DNA of 64,000 nucleotides from Bacteroidota bacterium (GTDB taxonomy: Bacteria > Bacteroidota > Bacteroidia > Chitinophagales > Saprospiraceae), in contig JAKOVW010000079.1 in the NCBI GenBank assembly GCA_029781865.1, positions 186,001 to 250,000 of the forward strand, read 5' to 3'. Position numbers and translations under genes: made by a program. This document shows, piece by piece, positions 19,033 through 28,122 of the stretch (position 1 is its first letter; every line of letters begins with the position of its first letter). The notes under the pieces were generated by a model, which made no database searches, was not told the origin of the DNA, and saw only the letters and a list, made by a program, of their open reading frames with translations.

Positions 19033-19932
19033 ATGAAGAATTTATATTTATTGATAGGGCTGACCTTCCTGAGCCTGCTAAGTTGTAAATCCGATAAAAA
19101 ATATTCTAACAAACCCATTGGCGAATTAGAAACCGCTTTTAAGAATACTCCGAATGATTCTACTTATGATAAATTGATTACTGCTTATCTGGAAATCATG
19201 CAGGAACATAAAGATGAGCCCGCAGTTCTTGAAGACATCCTGGTCAAATGTGCAGCTGCCAGTAGTCAAATGAAAAATTGTCGTCAGACTGTCATCTTTT
19301 TGAACAATCTGATCAAGAATCATTATGCACGCAAGGATACACCTGATAATATTGTAAAAATGATTGAATGCCTCAGAAATATTGGAAAGAATGAAGCATC
19401 TGATATATTAGCAATTTGTTTTGGTGAAGCTTTTCCGAATGATAACCGAAAAGTTGAAATTCTCTCCAAACTTAAACAACAACAAGCTCCGGAAGAGTAT
19501 TTGGTAAATCTGGCTAAATCCATATTTCCAGATACGATGAATTCCTATGATAAAGAAAAGGCTTTCAATTACGTGGATGCTTGCGAAGCTTATGCTCTTG
19601 TACTTCCGAATAGTGATAAGACCCCGGAATTTCTATTCAGTGCCGCACAAACATCCAAATTGCTTCAAACTTATGACAAATGCATCAGTCTTTTTGATTG
19701 GATCATTGAAAAATATCCTACTAATCCCAAGGCTGAGAATGCGTCATTTATGAAGGGCTTTTTATTTGACAATGATTTGAAAGATAGTGCAACTGCCCGC
19801 AAATTTTACACTGAATTTATAGAGAAATATCCGAAAAGTGAATTTGTAGACGACGCACAAATGCTTATCAAAAATTTAGGTAAGTCAGAAGAAGAAATCC
19901 TCAAAGAGCTTCAAAAGAAAAATCCTCAATAA
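19033..19932 (+). CDS. TPR-repeat lipoprotein
   Basis: The preferred ATG at 19033 gives a 299-residue protein. It begins MKNLYLLIGLTFLSLLSC, a clean lipoprotein signal peptide with the lipid-accepting Cys at 18; an upstream in-frame TTG at 19015 adds only six residues. The body is alpha-helical. TPR-like units near the C-terminus (FDWIIEKYPTNPKAENASF, ARKFYTEFIEKYPKSEFVDD) resemble those of BamD/YbgF-type envelope proteins. It is probably periplasmic or outer-membrane-anchored and involved in protein-protein contacts. The specific role is unknown. Confidence 0.85.
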   Translation: MKNLYLLIGLTFLSLLSCKSDKKYSNKPIGELETAFKNTPNDSTYDKLITAYLEIMQEHKDEPAVLEDILVKCAAASSQMKNCRQTVIFLNNLIKNHYARKDTPDNIVKMIECLRNIGKNEASDILAICFGEAFPNDNRKVEILSKLKQQQAPEEYLVNLAKSIFPDTMNSYDKEKAFNYVDACEAYALVLPNSDKTPEFLFSAAQTSKLLQTYDKCISLFDWIIEKYPTNPKAENASFMKGFLFDNDLKDSATARKFYTEFIEKYPKSEFVDDAQMLIKNLGKSEEEILKELQKKNPQ

Positions 19933-19995
19933 AAGTCAAAAGAGTTTATTTAGACTACCTGGACAGTGCCATTGCGGAATTGTCTAATTCAATAA

Positions 19996-20490
19996 TTATG
20001 CATTAACTATATGGATTATCTTTCTATGCCATGAATTTTTCAAAGGTTTTAGCCAATTGTGCTGGAATTCGTTTTTCGTTTGTACAAGTGTATCAAAAAA
20101 CAATGTATCATCCGTCAGAATACCTTGATTCAAAGCTTGCATCATATCATCCTTATGTATTGAATAAATCGCTTCACCTTGAAGATAATAGAAAATATTC
20201 CGGTTAAAGAAGTCGGTTTGAAATTCATCAGATAAAGAATGAATAAATTTTACAGATGTATCGATGCTGCATCCACCAGGCTTATTAAAGCCATCATCAA
20301 CGACGAATACTATAAAAAAGTTATGTAAAAGTCCTCCGGTTGCTTTCAGGGCCATCTGGTGACTTGTCCATAGTTTACAAAATGCTTCAATCCTCTTATT
20401 AATTAGTTCTGCCTGATCATTGGTAAGCTCTCGATCAGCTGCATAAATCCATACTCTGGCACTATCCGGATACGACAATAAATCTATCAT
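19996..20490 (-). CDS. Conserved protein of unknown function in the Fe-S operon
   Basis: A 164-residue soluble protein with no signal peptide. It has conserved-looking stretches, VWIYAADRELTNDQAELIN near the start and FFIVFVVDDGFNKPGGCSID in the middle. Similar Bacteroidota proteins are, to my knowledge, sometimes labelled ABC transporter ATPase in databases. There is no Walker A, Q-loop or LSGGQ motif here, so that name is not supported. The start overlaps the stop of the CCG-domain gene by four bases, making it the third gene of the redox operon and possibly an accessory factor. Confidence 0.85.
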   Translation of the reverse strand: MIDLLSYPDSARVWIYAADRELTNDQAELINKRIEAFCKLWTSHQMALKATGGLLHNFFIVFVVDDGFNKPGGCSIDTSVKFIHSLSDEFQTDFFNRNIFYYLQGEAIYSIHKDDMMQALNQGILTDDTLFFDTLVQTKNEFQHNWLKPLKNSWHRKIIHIVNA

Positions 20491-21263
20491 GACTTGTTTA
20501 AATTTTGAATAATTAATTCCGCAAGATCGTATACCATTATCTCATCTTGTTTGTCTTTTTCCTTTATCCCATCTTGAATCATGGTAATGCAAAAAGGACA
20601 ATTCGCAACAACCGTTTTTGCATTAGTGGTTAATATTTCTTCTACCCGCTCTGCATTGATTCGTTTTGTTCCATTTTCCTCCTCCTTAAACATTTGGGCT
20701 CCACCTGCACCACAGCATAATCCGTTTTTGCGGGATCTTTTCATTTCAACCAGTTCATGTTGCAATGAATCAATTACAGAGCGAGGTGCTTCATATATGC
20801 CATTTATTCTGCCTAAATAGCAGGAATCGTGATAGGTTACTAAACCACCTTTATCTGAATTCAGACGTATTTTATTTTCCTTTATCAGGCAATTTAAAAA
20901 CTCTGAATAATGAATCACTTCGTAATAACCTCCTAAATCGGGATATTCATTTTTAAGCGTATTAAAGCAATGCGGACAAGTACATACAATTTTCTTTACC
21001 TGATATTGATTCAATGTTTGGATATTCTGCAAGGCAAGCATTTGAAATAAGAATTCATTTCCTGCCCTTCTCGCCGGATCTCCTGTACACTTTTCTTCTT
21101 CTCCTAAAATTGCATAGGAATATCCAATCGAATTTAATATTTCACAAAATGCCCGTGTGATCTTTTGTGCACGCGCATCGTAGTTTCCTGCACAACCCAC
21201 CCAAAACAGAATATCAGGTACTTTTCCTTCCGACTGCAGATCACTTAAAATTGGTATTTCCAT
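20487..21263 (-). CDS. CCG-domain (Fe-S)-binding oxidoreductase subunit (HdrB/GlpC/LutA-like)
   Basis: A 258-residue soluble subunit with two cysteine-rich domains. The first has VGCAGNYDAR and CTCPHCFNTLKNEYP. The second has YHDSCYLGR, the hallmark CCGAGG at 183-188 and NCPFC at 222-225. Such domains bind a non-cubane or cubane Fe-S cluster in heterodisulfide reductase HdrB, GlpC and LutA. The adjacent membrane subunit suggests that it takes electrons from, or gives them to, the quinone pool. The substrate is unknown. It is 6 bases downstream of the membrane subunit gene. Confidence 0.9.
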   Translation of the reverse strand: MEIPILSDLQSEGKVPDILFWVGCAGNYDARAQKITRAFCEILNSIGYSYAILGEEEKCTGDPARRAGNEFLFQMLALQNIQTLNQYQVKKIVCTCPHCFNTLKNEYPDLGGYYEVIHYSEFLNCLIKENKIRLNSDKGGLVTYHDSCYLGRINGIYEAPRSVIDSLQHELVEMKRSRKNGLCCGAGGAQMFKEEENGTKRINAERVEEILTTNAKTVVANCPFCITMIQDGIKEKDKQDEIMVYDLAELIIQNLNKS

Positions 21264-21269
21264 AATCTG

Positions 21270-22607
21270 TTAGTTATTTATCCATTGTGTTCTTGGTTCT
21301 GACATGGCCCAGGCCGCTTGATTGTTTTCCAGGCTATTAAACATGGCTAACCATTCCTGTGGACCCGCACTGTTCATTAAAATATCGTATCTGCGCATTT
21401 CCAAAATTGGTTGCAAAGGATTAATTAATACGGGACAAGCTTCTACGCAAGCATTACAGGAAGTGCATGCATACAATTCTTCCTTTGATATCGAATCAAA
21501 TAAAGACTTCCCATCGGTAATCGCAATGGCAGACTTGTTTTCGGTATAAGAATACGAATTTGTCTTTACGACTTCTTCAGCTCTATCCCGGATATCCATG
21601 ATGATTTTACGTGGACTTAATTTTTTACCTGTTACATTGGCCGGACATACTGAAGTGCAGCGACCGCATTCTGTACATGAAAAAGCTTGTAAAATTGTAA
21701 TCCAGGAAAAATCATTAATATCTTTTGCTCCAAAACTCTCCTGAGCCGGTATATTTTCTTTTGTTTCCAATTCAAGCATACTTCTAACCTCATTCTCGAT
21801 TGAAGGTATATTGCTCATTTGTCCTCTAGGATTAAGATCTGAATAATAACTATTTGGAAATGCCAAAAAGATATGCAAGTGCTTGGAATAAGGTAAATAA
21901 ACAATAAACCCAAGTATAACCAGGTAATGAGACCACCAAAAGAAACGTTCTGCAAAAACACACCAATCCATGGAAACAGATTGAAAGAAAATCTGGGTTG
22001 TTTGTGAAGAAACAAGAAAAACACCAGCTGGATGATAAACGTTGGGATTAGCGCTTTGAAGGACCTGGTAAGCTCCATTCATCATAAATATACTGATAAC
22101 CAATATAATTTCTCCAATCAAGATCAAATTTGCATCCAGAAACGGCCAGCCTTTTAGCTCGCTCATTCTAAAACGGGGCAATTTCAACAGATTTCTCCGT
22201 GCAAGAAAAACGATGGTAGCTATCAATGCAAGTACTGATAAAATCTCAATCAGATTAATTACCATAGGATAAATAATTCCAATTTTGCCTGCAAAGATGC
22301 GGTGCTTACCCAGCAATCCATCGGCAAAGATTTCTATAGTCTCTATTTGAGTAAGAATAAAAGCCAGATAGATAAACAAGTGTAAAATTCCAGCAATAGG
22401 CCTGGTGAACATTTTACGTTGCCCTAATGCAAATAAAATCATGTTCTTCCAGCGTTGACCTGAATGGGTAAGCCCGGCATCTGGCCGGCCAAGATGAATA
22501 GCCTGATAAATGTCTTTATAGCGCTTTATTGCGAACCCAAAAGCGGCAATACTAACCAATAAAAAAATCAAAACAGGTAAGATCATAAATTTACAGGCTT
22601 CATTCAA
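21270..22607 (-). CDS. Membrane-bound 4Fe-4S ferredoxin-type subunit (HdrE-HdrD-like fusion)
   Basis: A 445-residue protein. The N-terminal 250 residues form about five transmembrane helices resembling the cytochrome b-like NarI/HdrE/DsrM anchor. His residues in helices (LHLFIYL, WSHYLVIL) could ligate haem. A cytoplasmic ferredoxin domain follows, with two 4Fe-4S clusters: CTECGRCTSVCP (Cys311, 314, 317, 321) and CTSCNACVEACP (Cys381, 384, 387, 391). With the downstream CCG subunit it should form a quinone-linked oxidoreductase, which is inferred from family architecture. It is first in the three-gene operon. Confidence 0.9.
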   Translation of the reverse strand: MNEACKFMILPVLIFLLVSIAAFGFAIKRYKDIYQAIHLGRPDAGLTHSGQRWKNMILFALGQRKMFTRPIAGILHLFIYLAFILTQIETIEIFADGLLGKHRIFAGKIGIIYPMVINLIEILSVLALIATIVFLARRNLLKLPRFRMSELKGWPFLDANLILIGEIILVISIFMMNGAYQVLQSANPNVYHPAGVFLVSSQTTQIFFQSVSMDWCVFAERFFWWSHYLVILGFIVYLPYSKHLHIFLAFPNSYYSDLNPRGQMSNIPSIENEVRSMLELETKENIPAQESFGAKDINDFSWITILQAFSCTECGRCTSVCPANVTGKKLSPRKIIMDIRDRAEEVVKTNSYSYTENKSAIAITDGKSLFDSISKEELYACTSCNACVEACPVLINPLQPILEMRRYDILMNSAGPQEWLAMFNSLENNQAAWAMSEPRTQWINN

Positions 22608-22647
22608 TAAAATTCAGGACTTTTGCATTTGAAACAAGCTTAAAAGT

Positions 22648-23142
22648 ATGATAATTCTAAATCAGGAGCAAATAAAACAAAAAATCAAACGTATGGCCAT
22701 GCAAATTTATGAACGCCATGCCGACGAAAAAGAAATTTATCTTGCAGGAATCAACAATAAGGGATATGAAATCGCCAATCTACTGGATAAAGAAATCCGC
22801 GCTTTAAGCCCTTTAAACTGTAAAATTCTTCAAATCCGATTGGATCCTGCAGCTCCTACTAAACATCCTATTCAAATTGATCATAATCTTTCAGATCTGG
22901 AAAATAAAGCCATCATTATTTGTGATGATGTTTCCAATACTGGCCGGACTGTCTTTTATTCTTTCAAAGTTCTAATGGAATTTTTACCCAAGAAAATTGA
23001 AGTGGCGGTACTGATTGAACGAACTCATAAGTGTTTTCCTGTCCAGGTGGATATCGTTGGACTTCGTCTCGCAACGACATTGAATGAGAATATAGAAGTA
23101 TCTCTTCTAAAATCAACCGACTGGAAAGTAGAACTGAATTAA
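22648..23142 (+). CDS. PyrR-like phosphoribosyltransferase
   Basis: A 164-residue type I PRTase. The PRPP-binding loop reads IIICDDVSNTGRT, and the C-terminal half (KKIEVAVLIERTHKCFPVQVDIVG) parallels PyrR (the RGHRELPI region). PyrR proteins regulate pyrimidine operons and/or have uracil PRTase activity. Here there is no pyr gene next door and no attenuator-like leader in the 40-base divergent gap, so a regulatory role is unsupported. A salvage PRTase role is the alternative. Confidence 0.82.
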   Translation: MIILNQEQIKQKIKRMAMQIYERHADEKEIYLAGINNKGYEIANLLDKEIRALSPLNCKILQIRLDPAAPTKHPIQIDHNLSDLENKAIIICDDVSNTGRTVFYSFKVLMEFLPKKIEVAVLIERTHKCFPVQVDIVGLRLATTLNENIEVSLLKSTDWKVELN

Positions 23143-23192
23143 AGCCCATCTGGATCAACGCAAGTAAAGCTATCGGGCAGACACGACCTATT

Positions 23193-23972
23193 TCAATTAA
23201 GCTGTGCAGATTGTCTGATTTCAGGAATCTTTGATTTGCATGCCTTATAACCCAATTCGTATAAACTTTCTGCACCTTTAAGATCAAATCTGGAAAAAGT
23301 CGCTATTTCAGGAGATTCTAAAATTAAATCACACATTTTCATCTGCATTTTTGAATTATTATTTACTGATAATTCCAATATTCTTGTAAGCAGCTTAAAA
23401 CTTGTATTGACTTCATCTAATCCGATTGCATGTAAAGGCATTAAACTAACGCCTATCAGAAAATCACATTCTTCCTTTATAATTGAAGCCGGAAGATTTG
23501 TCAATATCCCTCCGTCTAAATAAATTTCATCTTCAATTAAGATTGGCTTAAAAAGCAAAGGAACGCTACACGAAGCCAGAACCGGTTGAATAACTTCACC
23601 TTGGTCAAAAATTCTTAAAATTCCTTTGGAAATGTTGGTTGCAGTTACTTTCAATGGAATTTCAAGGGCTGAAAAGTCATCTTGAGTAATATACTTATTC
23701 AGAATAAAGCGCAAATAATCCATGCCCATTAGCCCGCGATTAGGTAAAGAAGGTTTAAAAAAATCAAACCATCTCGTTCCTGCAGCCAGGCTTAACATGG
23801 TTTCCGGTTTAACTCCCGCTGAATATAAACTACCCACTAATGCACCGGCACTGGTACCCGATAAAATAGAAATGCGTATACCCTCTTCATCCAAGGCCTT
23901 GAGTACACCCATATGAAAAACACCCCTGGCTCCCCCACCTGAAAGACACAGACCTATTTTCCTCTTATTCAT
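23193..23972 (-). CDS. Patatin-like phospholipase
   Basis: A 259-residue serine lipase of the patatin/RssA type. The oxyanion hole motif is LSGGGARG (10-17), the nucleophile is Ser41 in GTSAG, and Asp153 in DGGI completes the Ser-Asp dyad. There is no signal peptide, so it is cytoplasmic as in RssA/YlbK-type proteins rather than the secreted PlpD kind. It converges with the PRTase gene. The lipid substrate is unknown. Confidence 0.92.
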   Translation of the reverse strand: MNKRKIGLCLSGGGARGVFHMGVLKALDEEGIRISILSGTSAGALVGSLYSAGVKPETMLSLAAGTRWFDFFKPSLPNRGLMGMDYLRFILNKYITQDDFSALEIPLKVTATNISKGILRIFDQGEVIQPVLASCSVPLLFKPILIEDEIYLDGGILTNLPASIIKEECDFLIGVSLMPLHAIGLDEVNTSFKLLTRILELSVNNNSKMQMKMCDLILESPEIATFSRFDLKGAESLYELGYKACKSKIPEIRQSAQLN

Positions 23973-24112
23973 TAATCGTAGCCAATTTGATATACTTTAC
24001 AAAATACTGGTCATTAAAAGGACGTGAAGGATATAAATAAAATTGCAATCAACCACAAAACCTATCAGTAACAGTTCATATCAACAAATGGTTAGATTGA
24101 ACATAACAGAAC

Positions 24113-25036
24113 CTATATTCTGGGAAGAAAATTTTCCGCAATCATACACCTTGCGCTGCCCCCTCCAATCTTTTCAATTGTAGGAATATGAACGATTAGA
24201 AGAGTGGTTTTATGGCCTAATTTTGCAATTTGATCTTGATCTAAAGATTCATAAGCGGTGTCAGACATAATTAAAAATCGTTTTCCTGATTTGTTTTTTA
24301 CCTCTAACATGTTTCCGGCAAATTTTGTCATTTGCTCAAAACTAATTTCCACCAATTCCTTTCCGGTTGTTCGAAAAGAATTTAATAGCAATTCCTTCTT
24401 TTCGTCCTCAATGGATTCCATACAACAAATTACAAAATCCTGTCCGAGCGCCATCAATACATTGGTATGATAGATTGGAAAACCATCTTTATCTTGCGCT
24501 TTAAACAAAATCACGTTATAATTACTTAGCAAAGAAAATTTATGCAGAACCCTTGGATCTGTTCTTGGACTCAATGCTGCATAAGCTATTTTATAATCTC
24601 TGTCCAGGATCATGCTACCCGTGCCTTCCAGAAATTGATTTTGTACCTCAAATAATTCCAGACTATATCTTTTAGCCACCAGAAATGACTTACTTAAGAC
24701 GTCAATTATATCGTCTCTTCGTTCTTTTCTTCGTATAGGTGCATACATCGGATAGGTATAAACAGACCCATCCTCGTGAGTACTAATCCAATTATTAGGG
24801 AACACACTGTCAGGCAATACACTTTCTTCAAGATCTTCAAACACCATCACTTCGATATCCTTGCTTTTAAGTAGTGCAACCATAGCATCAAATTCCGCTA
24901 AAGCCTGAGTTCTGATTTGCTTATCTTCGAGAGAAGAAGGACGTTTTTGAAATTTGTTATCTGCTTCTGTCTCCGGATTAAAACCAAAAGATTTCGGCCT
25001 GATCATCATGATAACATCTGTAAGCTGATTTGACAT
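24113..25036 (-). CDS. ctlX: Citrulline utilisation hydrolase / amidinotransferase-fold protein
   Basis: A 307-residue member of the amidinotransferase (arginine deiminase/DDAH) superfamily. It begins ...DVIMMIRPKSFGFNPETE, typical of CtlX, which is placed in citrulline catabolism. Conserved blocks are FPNNWISTHEDG, GTGSMILDR, YHTNVLMALG and the C-terminal catalytic Cys297 in GGGSARCM. Its start is 16 bases after the yhhQ-type gene stop, so these two may be cotranscribed. The exact substrate is inferred from family naming. Confidence 0.9.
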   Translation of the reverse strand: MSNQLTDVIMMIRPKSFGFNPETEADNKFQKRPSSLEDKQIRTQALAEFDAMVALLKSKDIEVMVFEDLEESVLPDSVFPNNWISTHEDGSVYTYPMYAPIRRKERRDDIIDVLSKSFLVAKRYSLELFEVQNQFLEGTGSMILDRDYKIAYAALSPRTDPRVLHKFSLLSNYNVILFKAQDKDGFPIYHTNVLMALGQDFVICCMESIEDEKKELLLNSFRTTGKELVEISFEQMTKFAGNMLEVKNKSGKRFLIMSDTAYESLDQDQIAKLGHKTTLLIVHIPTIEKIGGGSARCMIAENFLPRI

Positions 25037-25052
25037 GTTTGCTTTATTATAA

Positions 25053-25859
25053 TTAAGATTTCATTGCTCTGTCCCGTATGAATTTACTAAGATTACTACC
25101 CAGATATTTTTCGATGAATGCGTGCAGCAGATAAATCAATGGAGTTAACAGGATAGCCATACTAACCTTGTATATATAATTCACAGTTCCTATTGCTAAA
25201 ACTGTTGAAATAGGCCAGTTGGCCCCTAAATAGAATGCAATGAACAATACAATATAACTATCAAAGAACTGTGATATCACAGTAGAACCAGTAGCCCGTA
25301 ACCAAATTCTTTTTTCCCCGGTAATTAATTTTATCTTATGAAATATCAAGACATCCAATACCTGGCTGATGAAAAAAGCAGTAAGCGATGCAACAATAAT
25401 TTTAAGTCCCTGACCAAATACAAGACCGAAGGCCGTATTATAATTGCTCACATCTTTGGCCAGGATTTGCTTTTTACTTTCATCACCGATGAAATCAAGG
25501 TGAGAAGTGGGCCAGAAATCTGCAGGAACCAAGTGAATGGCAATATATACAATAAAAAAGGCATAGGCAATCATTGCAATAGCTAAATAGGATAAACGGA
25601 TAACCCCTTTTCTGCCAAAGTACTCATTTATTATATCCGTAAATACAAATACTATGGGCCAAATCAACACCCCTGCTGTGAGTTGAAACGATAAATTGTG
25701 ATTGCCAAATAAATTAATAGATACTTGCTGAAATCCCAGCGTTTTTTCAAGTGAAAAGATTTTGACTCCAATAAATTCAGCAATAAGGGTATTCGTTATA
25801 AAAATAGCCGAAAGGACTATAAATAGAATACTTGCTTTATTTTTATGCTGGTTTTTCAT
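25053..25859 (-). CDS. Queuosine precursor transporter (YhhQ/VUT family)
   Basis: A 268-residue inner-membrane protein with about six hydrophobic segments. The signature FVFTDIINEYFGRKGVIRLSY and the later SQFFDSYIVLFIAFY are typical of the YhhQ family, which imports 7-cyano/7-aminomethyl-7-deazaguanine for queuosine in tRNA. No que genes are in the window. The gene is divergent from the Hsp70 gene, with a 55-base gap. Confidence 0.9.
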   Translation of the reverse strand: MKNQHKNKASILFIVLSAIFITNTLIAEFIGVKIFSLEKTLGFQQVSINLFGNHNLSFQLTAGVLIWPIVFVFTDIINEYFGRKGVIRLSYLAIAMIAYAFFIVYIAIHLVPADFWPTSHLDFIGDESKKQILAKDVSNYNTAFGLVFGQGLKIIVASLTAFFISQVLDVLIFHKIKLITGEKRIWLRATGSTVISQFFDSYIVLFIAFYLGANWPISTVLAIGTVNYIYKVSMAILLTPLIYLLHAFIEKYLGSNLSKFIRDRAMKS

Positions 25860-25914
25860 TCAAGGCTAAACAAATGTACTAACATTCGGTTTAATTGCAG
25901 TCATTCAACATTAT

Positions 25915-27765
25915 ATGGGAAAAATTAGCATAGATTTTAGAACCGGTAGCATAAAGTCAAGGAATGAAAAAATTGTAGGAATTGACCTTGGGACCACCAA
26001 TAGCTTAATTGCATATATCGAGAATAATCACGCTAAAATTATTCCAATTGGAAAAAATGCCAAAGGAATGATTCCATCTGTCATTTATTTTAACGAAAAC
26101 AATGAATATATTATAGGCGAAGAGGCAAAAGACAAGATGATTTTACATCCGGAATCAAGTCTGTATTCGATTAAAAGGTTAATGGGAAAAACATATGAAG
26201 AGGTCAAAGATCAGGCTCAATTTCTGATGTATCCTTTGGAAAAAAATCATTCCACGGAACTCGTTAAATTTAAAATTCAACAGCATGCCTTTTCTGCTGT
26301 GGAATTGTCTTCATTCATCCTCAAAGAAATTAAAAAACAGGCTGAATCATATCTGAATTGTGAAATTCAAAAAGCGGTAATAACCGTTCCTGCCTATTTT
26401 TCCGACAGTCAGAGACAAGCTACCCGGGATGCTGGAATGCTGGCCGGATTGGAAGTGTTGCGTATTATCAATGAGCCAACCGCTGCAAGCATGGCCTATG
26501 GCATTGGATTAAATCCTCAAGACTCCAAACAAGTCATGGTTTATGATTTTGGCGGAGGAACATTTGATGTTTCTGTTCTCAGAATCGAAAATGGAATATT
26601 TGAAGTGCTTTCCACACAAGGTGACAATTTTTTAGGTGGTGATGACATCGATACAGGTATTGCCAATTATTGGATCAATCAAAATAGGATTCCATTACCG
26701 GATGGTAAATCGAATGAACTCAGAGTGCTTGCAGAAAAAGCCAAAGTTCATTTGCTAACAAACAATTCGTGTACTTTTAATTTCGGAGAATTAGAACTAA
26801 CATTAGATAAAGGTCAACTCAACGCCATTGCCGAACCCCTGGTCAACAGGACTATTTCCTGTTGCATTGAAGCTCTAAAGAACAGCCATTTAAACACAAA
26901 CGATATTGATGAAATTATTCTGGTTGGTGGATCTTCCCGACTTGCCTTGGTAAAAGAAAAATTGCAAGCAACTTTTCATAGACCAATTAATGATTTTTTA
27001 AATCCGGATGAAGTCGTAGCCATTGGCGCTGCCATACAGGCAGATATTTTATCCGGTAATAGAACTGATTTACTTTTACTGGATATAACTCCATTGTCTT
27101 TGGGAATTGAAACAATAGGAGGATTGATGGATACAATTATCCCAAGAAATTCTAAGATCCCATTGCAATTGGCAAGGAATTATACCACTTCCAGGGATGG
27201 ACAAAAGCATTTAAAAATTTCAGTTTATCAGGGAGAGCGTGAATTGGTGCTGGATAATATTAAATTGGCAGAATTCATATTAAAGGATTTACCCCCAATG
27301 GCTGCCGGGTTGCCTAAGATTGAGGTTAAATTCAGTATAGATGCAGATGGAATTCTGTCGGTTACAGCAAAAGAACTAAGATCCGGCAAGCAACAGACGC
27401 TTGAAGTAAAATCTCCGCACAAGTTAAATGAACAGGAAATTGCCCGACGACTTAAAGATTCTGCAACTTTCGCTGAAGCTGATGCCAACAAAAGAGCCAT
27501 CATCGAATTACAAAATGAAGGGAACTACATTCTCGACAATGCCCGTAAATTTATTAAACAAAATACAGCGCATTTGTCTGAACATGAAATTAAGGAAATC
27601 CATTCAGCAATGGATGAAATTGTATTAAGTTTGCAATCCGGTGACAAAAGGATTATGGAACAGGCAATTGATCATTTTAATCGGTCTACTGCCACAATCG
27701 CACATAGAATTATGGATATTCAATTAAAGAAATCGTTAGGAGGTAGTTCAATTGATAACATCTAA
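25915..27765 (+). CDS. HscA-like Hsp70 chaperone
   Basis: A 616-residue Hsp70. The ATPase domain begins at VGIDLGTTNSLIAYI (about 22-36) and carries VPAYFSDSQRQATRDAG and VYDFGGGTFDVSVL. The substrate domain includes LLLDITPLSLGIETIGG and QGERELVLDN. The reduced C-terminus, the AGLPKIEVKFSIDADGILSV block and the ATFAEADANKRA helix are closer to HscA of Fe-S cluster assembly than to DnaK. No hscB, iscU or iscS gene is adjacent. Four bases separate it from the SUI1 gene downstream. A DnaK paralogue is the alternative. Confidence 0.88.
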   Translation: MGKISIDFRTGSIKSRNEKIVGIDLGTTNSLIAYIENNHAKIIPIGKNAKGMIPSVIYFNENNEYIIGEEAKDKMILHPESSLYSIKRLMGKTYEEVKDQAQFLMYPLEKNHSTELVKFKIQQHAFSAVELSSFILKEIKKQAESYLNCEIQKAVITVPAYFSDSQRQATRDAGMLAGLEVLRIINEPTAASMAYGIGLNPQDSKQVMVYDFGGGTFDVSVLRIENGIFEVLSTQGDNFLGGDDIDTGIANYWINQNRIPLPDGKSNELRVLAEKAKVHLLTNNSCTFNFGELELTLDKGQLNAIAEPLVNRTISCCIEALKNSHLNTNDIDEIILVGGSSRLALVKEKLQATFHRPINDFLNPDEVVAIGAAIQADILSGNRTDLLLLDITPLSLGIETIGGLMDTIIPRNSKIPLQLARNYTTSRDGQKHLKISVYQGERELVLDNIKLAEFILKDLPPMAAGLPKIEVKFSIDADGILSVTAKELRSGKQQTLEVKSPHKLNEQEIARRLKDSATFAEADANKRAIIELQNEGNYILDNARKFIKQNTAHLSEHEIKEIHSAMDEIVLSLQSGDKRIMEQAIDHFNRSTATIAHRIMDIQLKKSLGGSSIDNI

Positions 27766-27768
27766 TCC

Positions 27769-28122
27769 ATGAATAAGAAAACATTGCATTCTTTAGAAGG
27801 ATTGTCCCTGGCCTATTCAACCAACAAAGATTTTAAACCTGAAGAAACCGTAGAAAGTCCGGAGGAAATTTCTAAAACCAGTCAAAAAGTACGTGTACAA
27901 CTTTTTACGAAGTTGAAAGCCGGAAAATCAGTAACCCGGATTTATGGTCTTGACGAAAAGCAGGAGACTTTGGATGTGCTTTGTAAGTTTATTAAGCAAA
28001 AATGTGGACTGGGTGGGTCAGTAAAGGATGGAGAAATATTAATACAGGGGGATCAGGTTGAAAAGATAATTAAAATATTAATTGAAAAGGGTTATAAGAA
28101 CACCAAAAGAAGCGGAGGTTGA
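27769..28122 (+). CDS. SUI1/eIF1-like translation factor (YciH family)
   Basis: A 117-residue protein whose last 75 residues form a SUI1 domain: VRVQLFTKLKAGKSVTRIYGL, then LGGSVKDGEILIQGDQVEKI. In E. coli YciH this fold acts at the 30S initiation complex. The N-terminal 40 residues are charged and probably disordered. It starts 3 bases after the Hsp70 stop and overlaps the next ATG by one base (TGATG), so the three genes form one transcription unit. Confidence 0.93.
   Translation: MNKKTLHSLEGLSLAYSTNKDFKPEETVESPEEISKTSQKVRVQLFTKLKAGKSVTRIYGLDEKQETLDVLCKFIKQKCGLGGSVKDGEILIQGDQVEKIIKILIEKGYKNTKRSGG

Noticed and set aside
22964-23287. 107-codon minus-strand frame across the convergent gap between the PRTase and patatin genes
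   Set aside because: It overlaps two well-supported genes on other frames and has no protein signature.
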